Source: Streptomyces sp. NBC_01142
GTDB lineage: Bacteria; Actinomycetota; Actinomycetes; Streptomycetales; Streptomycetaceae
Length of the DNA stretch: 64,000 nucleotides
Reading direction: 5' to 3'
Assembly: GCF_026341125.1 (NCBI RefSeq)
Contig: NZ_JAPEOR010000001.1
Coordinates: 2,046,001 to 2,110,000 of the forward strand
Each line of letters begins with the position of its first letter. The first letter of the stretch is position 1. Below the pieces are notes generated by a model. The model did no database searches, had not been told where the DNA came from, and worked only from the letters and a program-made list of their open reading frames with translations. The position numbers and the translations under genes are program-made. This document shows positions 53,501 through 61,599 of the stretch, in pieces.

Positions 53501-54393
53501 GCGCCCAGCTCGCGGCCGGCACGTACCAGTGCTGCGACGTGTCCCAGTCGGTGACTGCGGCCGTGGACGCCGGGGTGACCTGGATCGACACGGCACCGAA
53601 TTACGCGTCCGGTACGGCCGAGGCAACTTTGCGGCCGGTACTCGACGCGTGCCCGCAGGTGCGCGTCTCGACCAAGGTCGGTTTCGTGCCCGACTCCGAC
53701 CGGCAGGCCGCTCGGGATGCCGGCGTGCTGCCGTACGACCGCGATCAAGGCCACTGCCTGGCACGTCCCTACATTGCCTGGCAGCTCGCTCGCAGCCGCG
53801 CCCGCCTCGGTTGCGTCCCGGACCTCGTCTTCGTCCACAATCCGGAACACGGTCGGATGAACCGGGCTGATGTGTCGTGGACGCTGAGCGAGGCATTCGA
53901 GGGACTGGAGAGCGCGGCGGACGACGGCAAGATCGGCGGCTACGGCGTCGCCACCTGGGCGGGCCTGTCGAGCGGCATGTTCACCATCCCCGAACTCACG
54001 GCACTGGCGGAGACAGTGGGTGGGCACCGTCACCACTTTCGGGCCGTGCAGTTCCCGGTGTCGCTCGTTCATCTCGCCGTGGTGGCGGACGCACTCGACG
54101 GACGCGGAGCGCTGGCAGAGGCGCGGGAAGCGGGGCTCGATGTCTTCGCATCGGCACCGCTCGGAGGAGGTGAACTCCTCGGCGCGATGACGGAGGAGTT
54201 GGTGCGCGTCATCGACGCCGCAGCCTCTCCGGCGCAGGCCGCACTCCTGCTCGCCCTGTCGGCCCCCGGAGTGTCGCGCGTCCTGCTGTCGGCGAGTACA
54301 CCGGCACACTGGGCCGATGCCCTGGGCGCTGCGGCCTGTGCGCCCTTGTCGCCTGATCGCCTGAGAGGGGTCATCGATGTCCTCGGAACCTGA
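53497..54393 (+). CDS. aldo/keto reductase
   Basis: 298 residues, TIM-barrel AKR. The catalytic tetrad is visible: Asp31 and Tyr36 (WIDTAPNY), Lys60 (STKVGF) and His114 (LVFVHNPEHG). The subgroup resembles D-threo-aldose/galactose dehydrogenase-like AKRs. In the operon it could reduce or oxidise a carbonyl made from a hydroxylated side chain, or act on an added sugar or small molecule. NADPH-binding C-terminal loop present (SPAQAALLLALSAPGVSRVL). Confidence 0.87.
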   Translation: MSAQLAAGTYQCCDVSQSVTAAVDAGVTWIDTAPNYASGTAEATLRPVLDACPQVRVSTKVGFVPDSDRQAARDAGVLPYDRDQGHCLARPYIAWQLARSRARLGCVPDLVFVHNPEHGRMNRADVSWTLSEAFEGLESAADDGKIGGYGVATWAGLSSGMFTIPELTALAETVGGHRHHFRAVQFPVSLVHLAVVADALDGRGALAEAREAGLDVFASAPLGGGELLGAMTEELVRVIDAAASPAQAALLLALSAPGVSRVLLSASTPAHWADALGAAACAPLSPDRLRGVIDVLGT

Positions 54394-55255
54394 CGACCCC
54401 GAGGTCGCCGCCCGCATGCGGAGGGCCCATACCGTGGCGTGCGGCTTCTTCGGGGCGGCCCGCGACGCTCGGGCGTCCGACGGAGGGCCGCAGGAGGTGT
54501 GGGGGTGGCGGGGACGCACGCTGGGCCGACCCGTCACCGGACCTTACGGACCGGGATGGCTGCGCGTTGCTCACAGCCCGGCCGACGAGGCCAGCGGCAA
54601 GCTGTGGACCGGTCCGGAGGACGCCGAACGCTTGGTGCCCCAGCAGATACCGCGCCCTTGTCTCCGTCTCGTACGGCAGTGGACGGAGAAAGAAGACGCG
54701 TACAGGGCAGAGCTGTACGACCACGTCACTGGCGGCCCCCTCTCGCCCACTCCGGTGCTTGCCGCCACGCCCCGCCTGATCACAGCCTGGTGGGACGACC
54801 TCCGTACGGCCCTCGACCGTCTCTCGGCGGTCCGTACCGACCGCACAGCAGTACGTCAGGCATACCTGGACCGTGCGATGCCGAAGTACCTCGCCTTCCT
54901 CGGCGGGTCTGTTCCTACGACTCCACCCGCGTGGTCCACCGCACATGGCGACCTGCACTGGGCGAACCTCGCCGGTCCTGAACTTGGCATCCTGGACTGG
55001 GAAGGCTGGGGCACCGCCCCGGCCGGCTACGACGCCGCCCTCCTGTACGCCTACAGCCTCACGATGCCGGAGACCGCCGAGCGCGTCCGCCGGGAACTTT
55101 CCACCGTTCTCGACAGTGACGCCGGGCGCTTCGCGGAGCTGGTGGTCATCACCGAGCTTCTCCAGAGCGCCGACCGCGGGGACAACCTCGAACTCCTCCC
55201 CGCGCTGCGGCAGCGGGCACGAGAGGTCTGGCACCAGATGACGGCCGACGGGTGA
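54377..55255 (+). CDS. phosphotransferase with aminoglycoside-phosphotransferase fold
   Basis: 292 residues. The kinase catalytic loop is HGDLHWANL (His190-Gly-Asp192) and the metal-binding DFG-equivalent is ILDWEGW (Asp207), followed by APAGYDAALLYAYSL, as in APH/choline kinase enzymes. The N-terminal lobe (GWGRGRTLGRPVTG, PGWLRVAH) is short and its ATP-binding Lys is not obvious, so nucleotide binding should be checked. Overlaps the reductase by 17 bp; last gene of the operon. May phosphorylate the modified peptide or a small molecule, or give self-protection. Confidence 0.8.
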   Translation: MSSEPDDPEVAARMRRAHTVACGFFGAARDARASDGGPQEVWGWRGRTLGRPVTGPYGPGWLRVAHSPADEASGKLWTGPEDAERLVPQQIPRPCLRLVRQWTEKEDAYRAELYDHVTGGPLSPTPVLAATPRLITAWWDDLRTALDRLSAVRTDRTAVRQAYLDRAMPKYLAFLGGSVPTTPPAWSTAHGDLHWANLAGPELGILDWEGWGTAPAGYDAALLYAYSLTMPETAERVRRELSTVLDSDAGRFAELVVITELLQSADRGDNLELLPALRQRAREVWHQMTADG

Positions 55256-55352
55256 TCAGCCACTGACCTACTCACCGCCGAGTCGGTGTGGACGTCGGAC
55301 GGCCCTGGGCAGGTGGCGTGGGCGGCACGGGTATCTCTGGGCGAATGGGTTC

Positions 55353-55394
55353 AGGGCCCGACGGGAATCGAACCCGCGCTCTGAGCTTGGGAAT
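55353..55394 (-). tRNA. tRNA-Gly(CCC) 3' fragment, possible att site remnant
   Basis: On the minus strand from the anticodon loop (TTCCCAA) through the T arm (GCGGGTTCGATTCCCGT) to an acceptor-like CGGGCCC. No 5' half (acceptor, D arm) exists to the right, so it cannot be a working tRNA. Integrases that use tRNA 3' ends leave such a fragment at one end of the element. The intact gene is not in the window. Confidence 0.55.
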
Positions 55395-55459
55395 CACGAG
55401 GGGTGGGGTGGCGTGTGTGCGGCGTGAGCTGATGGCGTCCCGCCACGTGGTGTAGTGGA

Positions 55460-55720
55460 TCAGCCTTCGGTGGGGCTGGGCAGGGCGGTCTTGTCGGTGG
55501 TGGGGCGGCTGGCGTAGACCGTGGCCATGCTCTCCTCAGAGAGCGGCGGGGGAAGGCGATCCGTTCGTCGTGGAGTTCGGCCAGGACGGCGGTGGCCAGT
55601 CGGAGGACCGCGTCGGGGTTGGGGAAGACCTGCACGACGTCGGTGCGGCGCTCGATCTCGCGGTTCAGCCGTTCCAGGGGATCGGTGGACCGGGCGGCCG
55701 GGGCCTGAGGACCGTCGCAG
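55460..55720 (-). pseudogene. IS256-family transposase, C-terminal remnant
   Basis: Minus-strand frames give [40 protein letters not shown] and [11 protein letters not shown], then after a frameshift [19 protein letters not shown] to a stop at 55460. This is the end of an IS256/mutator transposase. The N-terminal two-thirds and both ends are missing. Confidence 0.8.
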
Positions 55721-55779
55721 CTCCTGAGGCCGTCGAATAATTCCGTGCCGTGCCACCGGTCGACGTACAGACTCGCCCC

Positions 55780-56397
55780 ATGGCGGACATGAGGGCGTTC
55801 CAGGATGCGGTCACCAGCTGGGCGACGGGCGGTCCCGATGCGCCGGCGCGTGATCTGGCGGAAAGCCTGGGGGCGCGGACCGCGGTGCTCCTGGAAGGGC
55901 TGAGCGATCTCGCGGCCGTCGAGGCGCTGGCCGCCCGGCGTGGCCGGGACCTGGCCGCCGAGGGAGTGTGTGTCGTGCCGATGGGCGGGGCGATGAGCGT
56001 CGGCCGCTATGCCGGCCTCCTCGGGCCGCCCGGCCTCGGTCTGCGCCTGACAGGACTGTGCGACGAGGGCGAACAGGACTTCTACGAGCGCGGCCTGACA
56101 CGGGCACAGGCACCGCTCCAGGACATCTACGTATGCACCGCGGATCTGGAGGATGAACTCATCCGCGCGCTCGGCACGGCAGGAGTCGAGGAGATCCTCC
56201 GCGCAGAGGGCGAACTCCGCGCCTGGCAGACCTTCCAGCGCCAGCCCGCACAGCACGGCCGACCCCGGCATCAGCAGGTGCGGCGCTTCCTCGGCACGAA
56301 GAAGGGCCGCAAGATCCGCTACGGCCGTCTCCTTGTCGAGGCCCTCGCACCGGACCGGACACCGCCCCCGCTCGACGGCCTCCTCGCGAGCCTGTGA
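55780..56397 (+). CDS. TOPRIM-domain protein of the OLD-nuclease type
   Basis: 205 residues. TOPRIM features: [20 protein letters not shown] (catalytic Glu), [39 protein letters not shown] (Asp-x-Glu-like), then [40 protein letters not shown] and [20 protein letters not shown], matching the stand-alone OLD/TOPRIM proteins of Streptomyces. No ABC ATPase partner is fused or adjacent. ATG at 55780 chosen; 55789 is also possible, and neither has a strong ribosome site. Nucleolytic activity unproven. Confidence 0.75.
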   Translation: MADMRAFQDAVTSWATGGPDAPARDLAESLGARTAVLLEGLSDLAAVEALAARRGRDLAAEGVCVVPMGGAMSVGRYAGLLGPPGLGLRLTGLCDEGEQDFYERGLTRAQAPLQDIYVCTADLEDELIRALGTAGVEEILRAEGELRAWQTFQRQPAQHGRPRHQQVRRFLGTKKGRKIRYGRLLVEALAPDRTPPPLDGLLASL

Positions 56398-56524
56398 GGT
56401 CGTGGACGGACTGCCGTTTCGAGCGTGCTGGACAGCGGACGAGCGCGGGTTAATCAGTTGACCGGGTGGCACCGGCTGGGCAGGCTCCAGCACGACCCGC
56501 CTGCCCCTACCGGAAGACCTACGG

Positions 56525-57247
56525 ATGACTTCTCACCTGCACGCGCTCTGCTTCGATGCGCACGACCCGCTCCGTCTCGCGCGCTTCTGGGCGGACTTTC
56601 TCTGCTGGGAGACGTCCAAGGACTCCTCCGACGGCATCACGCTGCTGCCCAGCGATGAGACCGGGTTCCGGCTCCGCTTCCTCCCGGCCCAGGAGCGGAA
56701 GACAGGCCAGAACCACATGCACTTCGATCTGACGAGCACGTCCCTCGACGACCAGAAGCAGGTGGTGGAGAGGGCGCTCGCACTCGGTGCCCGGCACATC
56801 GACATCGGTCAACGCCCGGAGGAGGGGCATGTGGTGCTCGCCGACCCCGAGGGCAATGAGTTCTGTGTCATCGAGCCGGGCAACAGCTTCCTCGCCGATT
56901 GCGGGTTCATCGGAGCGCTGGCGGGAGATGGTTCGCAGGAGGCCGGGTACTTCTGGAGCCGAGCCCTGGGCTGGCCGTTGGTCTGGGACCAGGACCAGGA
57001 GACCGCGATCCGCTCACCGCACGGCGGTCCGAAGGTCACGTGGGGTGGTCCACCCCTGATGCCGAAGACGGGGAAGGAACGGCTGCACTTCGACCTCGCT
57101 CCACCGGCCGGCAGTGACCAGCAGGCGGAGGTCGACCGGCTCGTCTCCCTCGGGGCAACGCGCATCGACATCGGCCAAGGGGACGTCGACTGGGTGGTGA
57201 TGGCCGACCCCGACGGTCACGAGTTCTGTGTACTGACCCCCCGATAA
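56525..57247 (+). CDS. VOC-superfamily protein, tandem glyoxalase-like domains
   Basis: 240 residues in two repeats: [20 protein letters not shown] ... [20 protein letters not shown] ... [17 protein letters not shown], then a second copy with [40 protein letters not shown] and [15 protein letters not shown]. Metal ligands His/Glu are present in both. Could be a dioxygenase, isomerase or a bleomycin-resistance-like binder; the DP(E/D)G(N/H)EFCV ends are typical of glyoxalase_6 proteins. Confidence 0.85.
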   Translation: MTSHLHALCFDAHDPLRLARFWADFLCWETSKDSSDGITLLPSDETGFRLRFLPAQERKTGQNHMHFDLTSTSLDDQKQVVERALALGARHIDIGQRPEEGHVVLADPEGNEFCVIEPGNSFLADCGFIGALAGDGSQEAGYFWSRALGWPLVWDQDQETAIRSPHGGPKVTWGGPPLMPKTGKERLHFDLAPPAGSDQQAEVDRLVSLGATRIDIGQGDVDWVVMADPDGHEFCVLTPR

Positions 57248-57890
57248 GCCCCGGAGCGGGGTGGGTGCAGGAGGACAGGGCCGGCCTCCGATGCAGAACG
57301 AGGGTTGTCGAAGCCAACTCGTGGGGCAGGAGACCCTGTTGAGGCAGTTGTACGCGGTTTCGACGGCGTCCCGCACCACGTGGCGTAGGGCATCGAGGTG
57401 AGATTGGCGGCGCGATGCGCCTGGTGCGTGCTCCCGCTGCCCCTGTCCGTTCCCCCTGAGCAAGGCAGGCGTTGCTTCTCAAGAGCAGGCATGGGTTCCG
57501 GAGACACCGTGCCACCCGGCGCCGCCGCAGCCGGACCTTCAGGGCCTCGATGCGTGGGCGGCCCGGCCGCTGCCTCCCTCGTGGCCGCGGGCCGGGCCGC
57601 CCCGCTCGTGGTACGGCCGTCGCACGGCGTGTTCCGGCTCCGGTCCAGGCCCCTGCCTCCGGACCGAGCGCGGTACCGGCGCTGATGGTCACGCGCCTTC
57701 CAGGCGCACACCACGGACGGCCGTCCGTTCCCCCACGGCGATCAGTCTCAGCCGGTTCCGAACACAGACCAACTCCCCTTACGCCTCCCTGACGTCCTGT
57801 CATCACTTCATGACACAGGCTTGACGCCGACTGTCGACGAGCTGTCAGAAGCCCGTAAATTCTCCTGGTCGACACGGAGATGGGTGATTC
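57248..57890. other. 643-bp stretch without a convincing gene
   Basis: Low-complexity GC-rich sequence with open frames on both strands that show no protein-like pattern. A piece of about 24 bp near 57367 (ggcgtcccgcaccacgtgg) resembles 55438 (ggcgtcccgccacgtggtg), suggesting both are mobile-element debris. Upstream of 57891 there is a hairpin-rich AT-poorer segment (gtcatcacttcatgacac, 57798-57815) that could hold the promoter of the next gene. Confidence 0.4.
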
Positions 57891-58610
57891 GTGGCGGCTA
57901 GATTCCCTTCCGCCGCTCAAGGCCGCGGACGTCAGTGGCATGACACGCGACCGGCGGCACAGGTATGCGGCGGACTCCCCGCCGTCGCGTCCGCAGTCCG
58001 CCTGGTCGGGCGCCGGGGCGTCCCGGCGCCCGACCAGGCGCACGTACCGCCGGTGACGCCGGAGCGGTCGCCGCCTTGTGCCGCCCAAGGGCAGAGCGTT
58101 GCCGAGATCGCCGACCGGCTGCATCTGGCCCAAGGGGGGTCGAGCAGCGTGTCCTTGATCGACACCTCCACCAACACCGTCATCACCCCCGTCACTTTGG
58201 GCACCAACCCCCGTGCCATCGCCGTCACCCCGGACGGCACGCGCGCCTACGTCACCAACTCCGGATCCGGCACGGTGTCAGTGATCGATACCGCCACGAA
58301 CACCGTGCTCACCGCGATCACCTTCGGAACCACACCACGCGGGCTGGCCATCACCCCGGACGGCAGCCGCCTCTACGTCGCCAACAACAGCTCGGGCACC
58401 GTCTCCGTGATCAGCACGGCCACCAATGCCGTCACCGGCACCATCACGGTCGGCACCACCCCTTACGGCGTCGGCATCACCCCCGACGGCACCCGCGCCT
58501 ACGTCGCCAACCAGGGATCGAACAGCGTGTCCGTGATCGACACCTCCACCAACAGCGTCCTCACCTCCGTCACCGCCGGCACCAGCCCATTCGCCCTCGC
58601 CGTCGCCTGA
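57891..58610 (+). CDS. YVTN beta-propeller fragment with LuxR-type helix-turn-helix remnant at its N-terminus
   Basis: 239 codons from a GTG. Residues about 85-239 are three full and one partial YVTN repeats (SVIDTATNTVLTAITFGTTP, ITPDGSRLYVANNSSGTVSV and variants), each about 42 residues, too few for a closed seven-bladed propeller unless it oligomerises. The preceding segment, PPCAAQGQSVAEIADRLHLA, QGGSSSVSLIDTS, reads like the first two helices of a LuxR/NarL DNA-binding domain cut at the recognition helix and joined in frame to the repeats. No signal peptide. May be a chimeric, possibly dead gene. Confidence 0.65.
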   Translation: MAARFPSAAQGRGRQWHDTRPAAQVCGGLPAVASAVRLVGRRGVPAPDQAHVPPVTPERSPPCAAQGQSVAEIADRLHLAQGGSSSVSLIDTSTNTVITPVTLGTNPRAIAVTPDGTRAYVTNSGSGTVSVIDTATNTVLTAITFGTTPRGLAITPDGSRLYVANNSSGTVSVISTATNAVTGTITVGTTPYGVGITPDGTRAYVANQGSNSVSVIDTSTNSVLTSVTAGTSPFALAVA

Positions 58611-58789
58611 CCGACGACACCGAGCCACGGGACACGCCATCGGCATGACCTCACAGGTTTGCTGGTGCGTCCGACCGCCCGCTCCCGCAAGAAGAAAGCC
58701 CGCCGCAGAACAAGGCGAACCACGGCCGCAGGGCCAGAGGGTGCTGAACCTGACCCCCGTGGGGGCGGATTGCCGAAGGGGCGGCGCGG

Positions 58790-60640
58790 TCAGGGCCGGT
58801 CACCGAGCCGGAAACGCAGCCGGCAGATGACCGCGTTCGTATCGCGGCGGACGGCCTGCGCCACAACGGCGCCGCGCTGGTTCTGCAGCACCCGCTGCCA
58901 CAGATGGGCCGGCTCGACCTCGGGAATGAGCACGGTGATCCGGGTGCCCGGTTCTGCGGCCTCGAGTTCCCGTACGTACGCGGCGACCGGACGGCCGACC
59001 GTGCGGCGGGCCGAGGCAACGCGGATCAGCGGGACGCCGGGGTTCCACAGCGCCCAGTCCCGTTCCAGGGCCTCGGTCAGCTCGCGGTCCTCAGGATCGG
59101 GGTAGCAGACGGTCACCGCCCGGACCTCGTCGCCGAGAGACACCGCCGCGGTGAGGGCCTCGCTGGTGAGCCGGGTCAGGGACGAGACGGGAACGAGAAC
59201 CAACGAGCGGTCGCGGTGCGGGGATTCGGGGATACGGCCGACCTCGAGGCGCTCGCCGATCTTCCCGTACGCACGGTGGACGCACTCGAACCCGGCGACC
59301 AGCAGGGGCAGCGCGACGACGATCAGCCAGGCGCCGTCGTGGAACTTGGTGGCGGTGACGACGACCGCACTGATGCCGGTGAGCAGCGCGCCGAGCCCGT
59401 TGAGGAACGCCTTGCCCGCCCAGCGCGGTCCGCGGACCCGACGCCAGTGCAGGACCATGCCGGTCTGGGCGATGGTGAAGCCGACGAAGACGCCGATGGC
59501 GAAGAGCGGAACGAGAGTGTTGGTGTCGCCGCCGGAGAAGAGCAGGAGTGCGGCGGAGACACCGGCAAGGGTCAGCACACCGTGCCGGTGGACCTGGCGG
59601 TCGGCCTTCAGCCCGAAGACATGCGGCAGGTAGTTGTCGCGGGCCAGCAGTTTGAGCAGGACCGGGAGACCGCCGAAGGAAGTGTTGGCGGACAGGGCCA
59701 GCAGCACCATGGTGGCGAACTGGATGACGTAGAAGCCGAGGTTGTGGCCCAGGGAGGCGTCGGCGAGCTGGGCGAGGACGGTCACGCCCTCGACCGGCTG
59801 CAGCCCGAAGCGGGAGATCAGTACGGAGAGGCCGATCAGCATCACGCCGAGCAGGGCGCCGAGGGCGATCTCGGCGTGCTGCGCGCGGCGGGCCGCCGGC
59901 GCACGGAAGGACGGGACGGCGTTGGCGATGGCCTCGACGCCGGTCAGTGCCGAGCAGCCGGATGCGAACGCCTTGAGCAGGAGCAGCGCGCCGACGGTGG
60001 TGGCGTTGTCGGCGAGGACGGAGGCGTGACCGGCGGCCGCCTCGGTGCTCGCCGGGGCGTCACGGAACAGGCCGACCGTGATGAGCACCAGGATCGAGCC
60101 GATGAAGACGGCCGTCGGCACGATGAACGCGCGGGCCGAGTCGACGATTCCGCGCAGGTTCACGGCCGTGATCAGCACCAGCACGCCGACGCACATCCAC
60201 AGCCGGTCGCCGTACAGCTCCGGGAAGGCCGAGGTCAGCGCGGCCACGCCCGCGGTCACGGCGACGGCCACATTGAGGACGTAGTCCAGCACCAGCGACG
60301 CGGCCGCGACCAGACTGGTGCGCCGGCCCAAGTGCGCCTTGGCGACCGCGTAGCTGCCGCCGCCGTCCGGGAACGCGGCGATCACCTGCCGGTACGAGGC
60401 AACGAGGACCGCCAGCAGGCCCGCGATGGCGAGGGTGACGGGGAGCGTGAAGCCGAGCCCGTAGCCGCCTGCCGCGGCGAGGACCAGGACGATCGCCTCG
60501 GGTCCGTACGCCACCGACGCCATCGCGTCGAGCGAGAGCGCGGCGAGGCCGGTGACGGCTGTGAGCTTGTGACGCGCGCCGGTATCCGGGGGTTCCTCTG
60601 CGCCGGGCGCAGTGACGGTCTTGGTGGACAGGACGGACAT
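58790..60640 (-). CDS. APC-superfamily permease (KimA-like potassium/amino acid uptake)
   Basis: 616 residues: 12 helices (about 25-470) then a cytosolic region of 150 residues. Signatures: LAALSLDAMASVAYGPEAIV, AFPDGGGSYAVAKAHLGRRT, LSANTSFGGLPVLLKLLARD NYLPHVF-type loop, typical of the KimA/YdaO branch of high-affinity K+ importers regulated by c-di-AMP. The C-terminal region (SLVLVPVSSLTRLTSEALTA, RITVLIPEVEPAHLWQRVLQ) resembles universal-stress-like control domains. ATG at 60640. The K+ versus amino acid choice is inferred from family; the pairing with a KhtTU antiporter at 46 kb fits K+. Confidence 0.85.
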   Translation of the reverse strand: MSVLSTKTVTAPGAEEPPDTGARHKLTAVTGLAALSLDAMASVAYGPEAIVLVLAAAGGYGLGFTLPVTLAIAGLLAVLVASYRQVIAAFPDGGGSYAVAKAHLGRRTSLVAAASLVLDYVLNVAVAVTAGVAALTSAFPELYGDRLWMCVGVLVLITAVNLRGIVDSARAFIVPTAVFIGSILVLITVGLFRDAPASTEAAAGHASVLADNATTVGALLLLKAFASGCSALTGVEAIANAVPSFRAPAARRAQHAEIALGALLGVMLIGLSVLISRFGLQPVEGVTVLAQLADASLGHNLGFYVIQFATMVLLALSANTSFGGLPVLLKLLARDNYLPHVFGLKADRQVHRHGVLTLAGVSAALLLFSGGDTNTLVPLFAIGVFVGFTIAQTGMVLHWRRVRGPRWAGKAFLNGLGALLTGISAVVVTATKFHDGAWLIVVALPLLVAGFECVHRAYGKIGERLEVGRIPESPHRDRSLVLVPVSSLTRLTSEALTAAVSLGDEVRAVTVCYPDPEDRELTEALERDWALWNPGVPLIRVASARRTVGRPVAAYVRELEAAEPGTRITVLIPEVEPAHLWQRVLQNQRGAVVAQAVRRDTNAVICRLRFRLGDRP

Positions 60641-60850
60641 GCGGATGGCTCCTTCGGTTCCAGGTCCGCTCAGGGTGTGCCCGGATCCGGCCGGTCCTGC
60701 CTGGCGCTGGCGCGTTCTTGGCGCGCAACGGCGATGTCTTCACGCGTTCTTGACGAGGCCCGTGAGCAGGGCGTCAAGGTTTGCCCGTGACGCATCAGCA
60801 GGTCATCAACGCAACGGCGGCGAGCCACTCGCGTTCCTACCGTCGGACGC
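60641..60850. other. upstream region of the KimA-like gene with inverted and direct repeats
   Basis: GCGTCA at 60771-60776 and TGACGC at 60788-60793 form an inverted repeat. The word cgcgttcttg occurs at 60711-60720 and cgcgttcttg again at 60743-60752. Candidate operator sites; I see no c-di-AMP riboswitch architecture here. Confidence 0.35.
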
Positions 60851-61411
60851 ATGGAGCAGCGTGAGACACGATGCGTTCCGGGCCGCGACGCGGGCCGCGC
60901 GGAGCCCCCCGGGAGCCCTTCAGCCGACCATGGCCGGTCCGGTGAACGACAGGCCGCGATCCGCTGCGCAGCCCTGCTGCTCGCGATGCTGCTGCTCATC
61001 GACGTGGGCTCCGGCGGCCTCACCACCGTGCGCGCCGTCCTGTGGACGGGGCTCGCTGTCCTGCTGTTCGTGGTGCTGCTGCCGCCGCGGGTGACCGCCG
61101 GAGAGGGATGGCTGGCCTCGCGCGGCCTGCTGCGCGAACGGACGGTTCGCACGGACCGGCTGGTGTCGGTGCGCTGGTCCGACGGCGTCGCGCAGCGGCT
61201 GGTCCTGCGTGACCTGGACGGCGGCCGCGTCGAGCTGGACCCGCGGGTTCTTGTCGCCAATCCCCGGTTGTGGCGCCTGCTGGACGCGGGCGCCCGGACC
61301 TCCCTGGGCCGGGGAACGCTGTTGTACGGGGCGGCTGCTCTGCGGCAGCTGTCGCGGAGGATCGACGGGGAGACGGTCCGGTCGGTCTTCACGGTCTCCG
61401 GCCTGGAGTAG
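60851..61411 (+). CDS. membrane protein with two helices, unknown
   Basis: 186 residues. After a basic 35-residue lead come two helices (AALLLAMLLLIDVGSGG, AVLWTGLAVLLFVVLLPP) and a cytosolic beta-rich domain (VRTDRLVSVRWSDGVAQRLV, LRDLDGGRVELDPRVLVANP) like small PH-type/DUF modules. It lies between two large permeases and is divergent from the KimA-like gene. No family assigned; the first ATG at 60851 lacks a strong site and a later start is possible. Confidence 0.65.
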   Translation: MEQRETRCVPGRDAGRAEPPGSPSADHGRSGERQAAIRCAALLLAMLLLIDVGSGGLTTVRAVLWTGLAVLLFVVLLPPRVTAGEGWLASRGLLRERTVRTDRLVSVRWSDGVAQRLVLRDLDGGRVELDPRVLVANPRLWRLLDAGARTSLGRGTLLYGAAALRQLSRRIDGETVRSVFTVSGLE

Positions 61412-61599
61412 ACGTCGTCCGATTCCGGTGACGACGAGCCGCGTCGGTCGACAGCACCCGATCCCGAAGAGGGCCCGCGCTCCCTTTGCGTGCACCGAAG
61501 GCCGCCCGTCCCCGAAGGCCGCCCCCGGCCAAAGGGTTAGGCGCGTGTGTGGTGGATACTCGCTCCTCGTTGCCCGACGATCAGCAGGGGAATCACCGC

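Noticed and set aside
55353..55394. A complete tRNA gene
   Set aside because: Only the anticodon-to-3' part is present; no D arm or 5' acceptor strand follows on the right.
57395..57714. Small gene on either strand in the 57.2-57.9 kb gap
   Set aside because: Frames are low complexity, with no ribosome site and no similarity I recognise; left as debris.
60641..60850. ydaO-type c-di-AMP riboswitch before the KimA-like gene
   Set aside because: The conserved GG-A-rich core and pseudoknot pieces are not recognisable; only short DNA repeats are seen.
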